From: CAYICL01 sp964361885
Lineage (GTDB): Bacteria; Patescibacteriota; Microgenomatia; UBA1400; CG1-02-47-37
Direction: 5' to 3'
Assembly (NCBI GenBank): GCA_964361885.1
Contig: CAYICL010000012.1
Span: forward strand, 1 to 16,821
DNA: 16,821 nucleotides
In this document: positions 12,864-16,821 of the stretch, piece after piece
Position numbering within the stretch: position 1 is the first letter of the stretch
How the letters are laid out: the number at the start of each line of letters is the position of its first letter
The notes under the pieces: generated by a model
The model's input: only the letters and a program-made list of their open reading frames with translations
Told to the model about the DNA's origin: nothing
Database searches by the model: none
Made by a program: the position numbers and the translations under genes

Positions 12864-15476
12864 ATGTCTAATTGGAAGCGAGTGTGGCGGCAGCGAGTGA
12901 TAAAAATTAAACAGTTTTCCAGAATGTATCGAGTCAGAAGCAGGGCAGACTTAATCAGGTTATTGGCGGTTTTGGGGTTTTTTGGAATTATAGGAGCATT
13001 TTTGGTCGGTACGGTTTTGTTTGCCTGGTATTCCAGAGATTTACCTCAACCTGACAAAGTGGCCAGAAGGGAAGGTTTCAGCACCAAGATTTATGATAGA
13101 CAGGGAGAGTTGCTTTATGATGTGTTTGTAGACCAGAGGCGGACGCCGGTGGAGTTTAACCAGATGCCGGATGATTTAAAACATGCCACGGTAGCGATTG
13201 AGGATAAGAATTTTTATCATCACCAGGGGTTTGATCCTTTGGGTTGGGTAAGAGCCATGTTTAACACCGTTTTCCGGTTCAGGCGTTTAGCCGGTGGCTC
13301 AACTTTAACCCAACAGTTAGTAAAAAATGTCCTATTGACGCCACAACGGGCGGTCAGCCGGAAGATTAAAGAGTTTGTTTTATCGGTCCAGATTGAGAAA
13401 AAATACACAAAAGATGAGATTTTGAGGATGTATTTGAACGAGTCGCCTTACGGCGGCACGGCGTGGGGAGTCCAGGCTGCGGCCGAGACATATTTTGGCA
13501 AAGATGTGAGGGAACTAAATTTGATTGAGTCGGCTTTTTTGGCCGGTTTGCCTCAGGCACCCAGCCGTTACTCGCCATACACCGGCGGGGTTGCCTATAA
13601 ATTAAGAACCAAGGATGTTTTAAGACGGATGAGAGAAGATAACTACATTAGTAAAGATCAGGAAAAGCAAGCCTTAGAAGCATTAGACAGCTTAGAGTTT
13701 GCAGCTGAAGGAGCCAGTTTTAAAGCGCCTCATTTTGTCATGTATGTAAAACAGCAATTAATTGACAGATACGGTGAAAGATTGGTAGAACAAGGCGGGT
13801 TAAAAATAACTACCAGCTTGGACTGGGAGCTGCAGAAAAAAGCCCAGGAGATTGTGACAGAGGAAATAGCCAAGGTGGAGTCAATTCAGATTACCAACGG
13901 GGCAGGGATGGTAATGGATACTAATACCGGCGAGATACTGGCCATGGTGGGATCGAAAAATTATGCTGATGAGAATTATGACGGCAAAGTAAATGTAAAT
14001 TTGTCGCAAAGACAACCCGGGTCTGCGATTAAACCGGTAGGTTATGTGACGGCTTTGAAGCAAGGCTATACGGCGGCCACAATGCTAGCCGACGTAGAAA
14101 CCGAGTTTCCCGGAGGAGCCAATATTCCGGTGTATAAACCAAAGAACTATGACGGCAAAGCCCGTGGGCCGGTACAGCTGCGGTATGCCCTGGGCAGCTC
14201 TTTAAATATTCCGGCAGTCAAGCTGTTGCAGTTGGTCGGGGTGAGAAATATGCTGGAAACGGCTTATAAAATGGGGTTTACCACCTTGGAACCGACAACC
14301 GAACATGTCAACCGGTTTGGTTTGTCGTTGACCTTAGGCGGGGGCGAAATCAGGCTTATAGATATGGTGTCGGCTTACAGCGCTTTTGCCAACGGCGGCT
14401 TAAAGGTTGAACCGGTAAGTATTTTAAAAGTTGAAGACAGCAAGGGCAAGGTTTTGGAAGAGTTTAAACCGGTTAAAGGCCAAAGAGTTTTAAGCGAGGA
14501 AGAAGCATTTTTAATTTCGGATATTTTAGCCGATAACAATGCCAGGTTGATTACTTTTGGAGCCAACAGTTTATTAAAGATTTCCAACCGGCAGGTGGCG
14601 GTTAAGACCGGCACTACCGATGACCAGAGAGACAACTGGGCAGTGGGTTGGACTCCAAGTGTAATTACCGGCGCCTGGGTAGGTAACAATGACAATACGC
14701 CGATGAAAACAGTAGCTTCAGGAGTGTCCGGAGCCACGCCAATCTGGCGCAGGATCATGATTGAGTCGATGGCCGGCAAACCGGCGCAGGACTGGCCAGT
14801 ACCAAACGGGTTGGTGAGTTTGGATGTAGATATGATTTCCGGTTATCCGGCTCATGACGGTTGGCCGTTCAGAAAAGAGTTTTTTATCAAAGGTACAGAA
14901 CCAAGCGTGGCTGATCCGATTCATACCAAGTTAAAAATTTGCCGGGGTCAGGATAAGTTAGCTTCTCTGACCATGGTAGCCAAAGGTGATTATGAAGAAA
15001 AGGAGTATATCGTACTTAAAGCTGATGATCCGGCCGGCGGCGGGAAAAATCGGTGGCAGGAAGGAATTGACGCTTGGATAAACGGACAGGCTGATAGCAG
15101 ATACAAGTATCCCAGAGAATACTGCGGGGAGACTAATGAAGTGGTGGTGCAGATTGAAACGCCGCAAGATAAGGCTAAGATCGGCAATGACTTTACTTTT
15201 TCTGCCAAAGTCACTGCCAATAAAACGGTGAAAAAAGTTATCTTTTACACCGACGGAGTCGAGAAAAAAACTTTAACCAGCAAGCCGTTTACTTACACCC
15301 AGTATTTGGAAAACGGGACTCACACCTTGAAAGTTCGGGCTGAAGATGAAGCCGGCAACGCCGGTGCCAGCGAAATCAAGGTCGGTGTCAACGTCGATTG
15401 GGACTGGTCGCCCAGTCCGTCACCTATACCTTCACCTACACCCTCACCGTTGCCTTCACCAGTCCCCTCACCCTAA
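12864..15476 (+). CDS. Class A penicillin-binding protein (transglycosylase/transpeptidase)
   Basis: An 870-residue bifunctional cell-wall synthase (PBP1A type). A membrane helix lies at about 32-56 after a basic cytoplasmic tail. The GT51 glycosyltransferase has catalytic E113 in VAIEDKNFYHH, GGSTLTQQLVKN (144-155) and KIKEFVLSVQIEKKYTKDEILRMYLN-type signature at about 167-192. The transpeptidase has S387-A-I-K390, S446-L-N448 and K581-T-G583. An Ig-like beta domain follows at about 761-845, then a Ser-Pro repeat tail (849-870). All catalytic motifs are present. The gene diverges from the NlpC/P60-like gene and its stop codon overlaps the pheT stop. Confidence 0.95.
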   Translation: MSNWKRVWRQRVIKIKQFSRMYRVRSRADLIRLLAVLGFFGIIGAFLVGTVLFAWYSRDLPQPDKVARREGFSTKIYDRQGELLYDVFVDQRRTPVEFNQMPDDLKHATVAIEDKNFYHHQGFDPLGWVRAMFNTVFRFRRLAGGSTLTQQLVKNVLLTPQRAVSRKIKEFVLSVQIEKKYTKDEILRMYLNESPYGGTAWGVQAAAETYFGKDVRELNLIESAFLAGLPQAPSRYSPYTGGVAYKLRTKDVLRRMREDNYISKDQEKQALEALDSLEFAAEGASFKAPHFVMYVKQQLIDRYGERLVEQGGLKITTSLDWELQKKAQEIVTEEIAKVESIQITNGAGMVMDTNTGEILAMVGSKNYADENYDGKVNVNLSQRQPGSAIKPVGYVTALKQGYTAATMLADVETEFPGGANIPVYKPKNYDGKARGPVQLRYALGSSLNIPAVKLLQLVGVRNMLETAYKMGFTTLEPTTEHVNRFGLSLTLGGGEIRLIDMVSAYSAFANGGLKVEPVSILKVEDSKGKVLEEFKPVKGQRVLSEEEAFLISDILADNNARLITFGANSLLKISNRQVAVKTGTTDDQRDNWAVGWTPSVITGAWVGNNDNTPMKTVASGVSGATPIWRRIMIESMAGKPAQDWPVPNGLVSLDVDMISGYPAHDGWPFRKEFFIKGTEPSVADPIHTKLKICRGQDKLASLTMVAKGDYEEKEYIVLKADDPAGGGKNRWQEGIDAWINGQADSRYKYPREYCGETNEVVVQIETPQDKAKIGNDFTFSAKVTANKTVKKVIFYTDGVEKKTLTSKPFTYTQYLENGTHTLKVRAEDEAGNAGASEIKVGVNVDWDWSPSPSPIPSPTPSPLPSPVPSP
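15408..15473 (+). repeat. Ser-Pro codon repeat at the PBP C-terminus
   Basis: Eleven Ser-Pro or X-Pro dipeptide units (SPSPSPIPSPTPSPLPSPVP and so on) encoded by an imperfect 6- to 12-nt repeat of the TCACCT/CCATCA type. It forms an extended, low-complexity extracellular tail directly before the stop. Confidence 0.85.
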
Positions 15477-16821
15477 AGCTTGCCGACAAGCTTGGCTTTG
15501 AATTTTGTTTTCAATAAGCTGACAATTGTTTTTCTAATGGGGGTGATATTGGTGGCGGAAAGATCTTTCAACATACTTTGGTATGTAATGGCAAAAGTGT
15601 AGTTTTGCTGATAAATTTTTGACAGCTTAACAGATTTAATTAAACGGTAAGTTGATTTAATGGTGTTAATAACCGGTCCAAGATAAGTTTTTTCCGGCAG
15701 GGTAAAAGTCAGGTCTTCAATAATTGGCGGATGGGAAGAAAGCGGTCGGTATTGGGGATAAAGCCGGGCGGTTTTAAGAATCGGTTTTAGATCAATGACT
15801 GCGGTAGTAGGAGTTAAGCTGGCGGAGACGGGTAAATGAAGTTTGGTAAAAAGGGTGTCAACAATGCCTTTAAGGTGAAGGTAACTATCTTTGGTACTGA
15901 TAATTAATTCTAATTTTTCCTGGGGAAGTTGATCTTTCTGGGGGTGATAAGTATAGGCAATTTCAAAAAAAGTTAATTTTTTAGCCTGGGGATTGTTGGC
16001 TAAGGCCTGTAAATGGGAAGGAATTAAAGACCGGCGCAAATAAAGCCAATCCTGGCTTAAAGCATTTTTAATTTTTAAGTGTTCGGTAAGTTTAAAACCT
16101 GATTGTTTGGCTAAAGATTCGGAAATCAGAGAGTTGGTGTAAATTTCAGTTAAACCTAAGCCGACAAGCCAAGTTTTAATTTGATATTCCAGATCAAATT
16201 TTTCATTAGGGTAATTAGTTGGAATCGGGCCGGCCATTAGCCGGCTGGGAAGATTATGATAGCCGTAGATGCGGGCAACTTCTTCGACTAAGTCTTCGGG
16301 AATGGCAATATCGTTATTCCTCCAAGACGGGACTTTATTGTTAACAAAACCCAGGCCGGATAATATTTTTTTAACTTTTTCAGCCGGAATATCAATACCC
16401 AACTGTTCTTTAATTAATTGAAGCGGAGGGAATATTAATTTAGGTTTGGATGGATGAGGGTAAATATCAATAATTTGACTTTCCGGTTCTCCGCCGGTTA
16501 ATTTTTTAAAGATTTCGATGCCTTGCAGTATTACCGGCATGACCAGTTCCGGATCAGGAGATTTTTCAAAGATAACGGCGGCTTCGGTCCGCTGAGTCAG
16601 TTTCATAGAAGTTTGGCGGATGTTGACGGGATTATAAGTTTGAACAAATAACAAAACATTTTTGGTTTGATGATCAACGCTGGAGTTCAAGCCGCCCATG
16701 ATACCGCAGAGATCGATTAATCTGCCGCCGTCATCTTCAATCACTATGTCGTTGCCGGGCAGAATATGAGTTTTCCCGTCTAAGGTAGTGATGGTTTCTT
16801 TCGGTTTTGAAGAGCGGAGAA
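15473..16821 (-). CDS. pheT: Phenylalanyl-tRNA synthetase beta subunit, 5' part cut by window
   Basis: The frame runs off the window edge; 449 codons are visible. Visible domains in order: end of the B3/B4 editing region (TTLDGKTHILPG, then DLCGIMGG), the B5 DNA-binding-like domain with VPSWRNNDIAIPEDLVEEVARIYGYHNLP, the catalytic-like core, and a C-terminal FDX-ACB anticodon-binding domain (PPIIEDLTFTLPEKTYLGPV to the end). It forms the alpha2-beta2 enzyme with PheS, whose gene is probably just outside the window. A GTG at 16744 is not the true start since homologous sequence continues upstream. The stop overlaps the PBP stop by 4 nt, tail to tail. Confidence 0.95.
   Translation of the reverse strand, partial: LRSSKPKETITTLDGKTHILPGNDIVIEDDGGRLIDLCGIMGGLNSSVDHQTKNVLLFVQTYNPVNIRQTSMKLTQRTEAAVIFEKSPDPELVMPVILQGIEIFKKLTGGEPESQIIDIYPHPSKPKLIFPPLQLIKEQLGIDIPAEKVKKILSGLGFVNNKVPSWRNNDIAIPEDLVEEVARIYGYHNLPSRLMAGPIPTNYPNEKFDLEYQIKTWLVGLGLTEIYTNSLISESLAKQSGFKLTEHLKIKNALSQDWLYLRRSLIPSHLQALANNPQAKKLTFFEIAYTYHPQKDQLPQEKLELIISTKDSYLHLKGIVDTLFTKLHLPVSASLTPTTAVIDLKPILKTARLYPQYRPLSSHPPIIEDLTFTLPEKTYLGPVINTIKSTYRLIKSVKLSKIYQQNYTFAITYQSMLKDLSATNITPIRKTIVSLLKTKFKAKLVGKL
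15476..15493 (+). terminator. Weak hairpin after the PBP stop codon
   Basis: AAGCTTG and CAAGCTT form a 7-bp stem with loop CCGA directly after the PBP stop, followed by GGCTTTGAATTTTGTTTT on the plus strand. The T tract is broken, so termination would be weak. On the minus strand it codes for the last residues of PheT (KLVGKL). Confidence 0.35.

Noticed and set aside
14375..14779. Antisense open frame of over 130 codons inside the PBP gene
   Set aside because: The sense protein has all catalytic motifs here; the antisense product shows no recognisable domain and is a shadow.
15408..15473. CRISPR-like or tandem DNA repeat
   Set aside because: The repetition follows Ser-Pro codons of the PBP tail; there are no spacers or conserved direct repeats.
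16742..16744. GTG as the start of pheT
   Set aside because: The frame continues upstream with sequence typical of the PheT editing domain (TTLDGKTHILPG), so the gene is cut by the window edge.

Overview
The window looks like a chromosomal segment of a streamlined bacterium of the Candidate Phyla Radiation (Patescibacteria), possibly Microgenomates. The reasons are tightly packed genes with many ATGA or TAATG junctions, almost no visible Shine-Dalgarno sequences, a type IV pilus set without outer-membrane parts (PilM-PilN-PilO but no PilP or PilQ), a Ser-Pro tail on a class A penicillin-binding protein, small coiled-coil and one-helix proteins, and TGA used as a normal stop. No rRNA is present, so the taxonomic call is an inference.

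Layout. 1-772: an IS200-like (REP-associated) tyrosine transposase on the minus strand, with a 26-nt palindrome at its stop codon and two identical 25-nt hairpins, one inside its 3' coding part and one over its promoter. 795-7044 (+): a type IV pilus assembly operon: prepilin peptidase (pilD), two major-pilin-like proteins, GspH/FimT-like, PilV/GspI-like, PilW/GspJ-like and PilX-like minor pilins, then pilM, pilN and pilO. PilD processes the pilins, the minor pilins presumably prime the fibre, and PilM-N-O form the inner-membrane alignment complex. Two minor pilins carry an identical 40-nt stretch holding a GC-rich palindrome in their leader-peptide codons. 11936-6974 (-): a housekeeping operon tyrS, a 34-residue one-helix ORF, recG, rpmF, nusB, rnc, rpsP, khpA (tRNA charging, fork repair, ribosomal proteins, rRNA processing, RNA binding). 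Its last gene overlaps pilO tail to tail by 71 nt. 12209-11961 (-): a small coiled-coil protein. 12738-12216 (-): an NlpC/P60-like cysteine hydrolase, divergent from 12864-15476 (+), a class A penicillin-binding protein with an Ig-like domain and Ser-Pro tail; the two form a likely cell-wall pair. 15473-16821 (-): the 3' two-thirds or so of pheT, cut by the window edge and meeting the PBP gene tail to tail.

The most notable non-coding signal is that every gene that seems to start a transcript has a -10-like box ending only 6 to 12 nt before its start codon. This suggests leaderless or nearly leaderless transcripts throughout the segment. No tRNA, rRNA, riboswitch, CRISPR array or gene-free stretch longer than 300 nt was seen.
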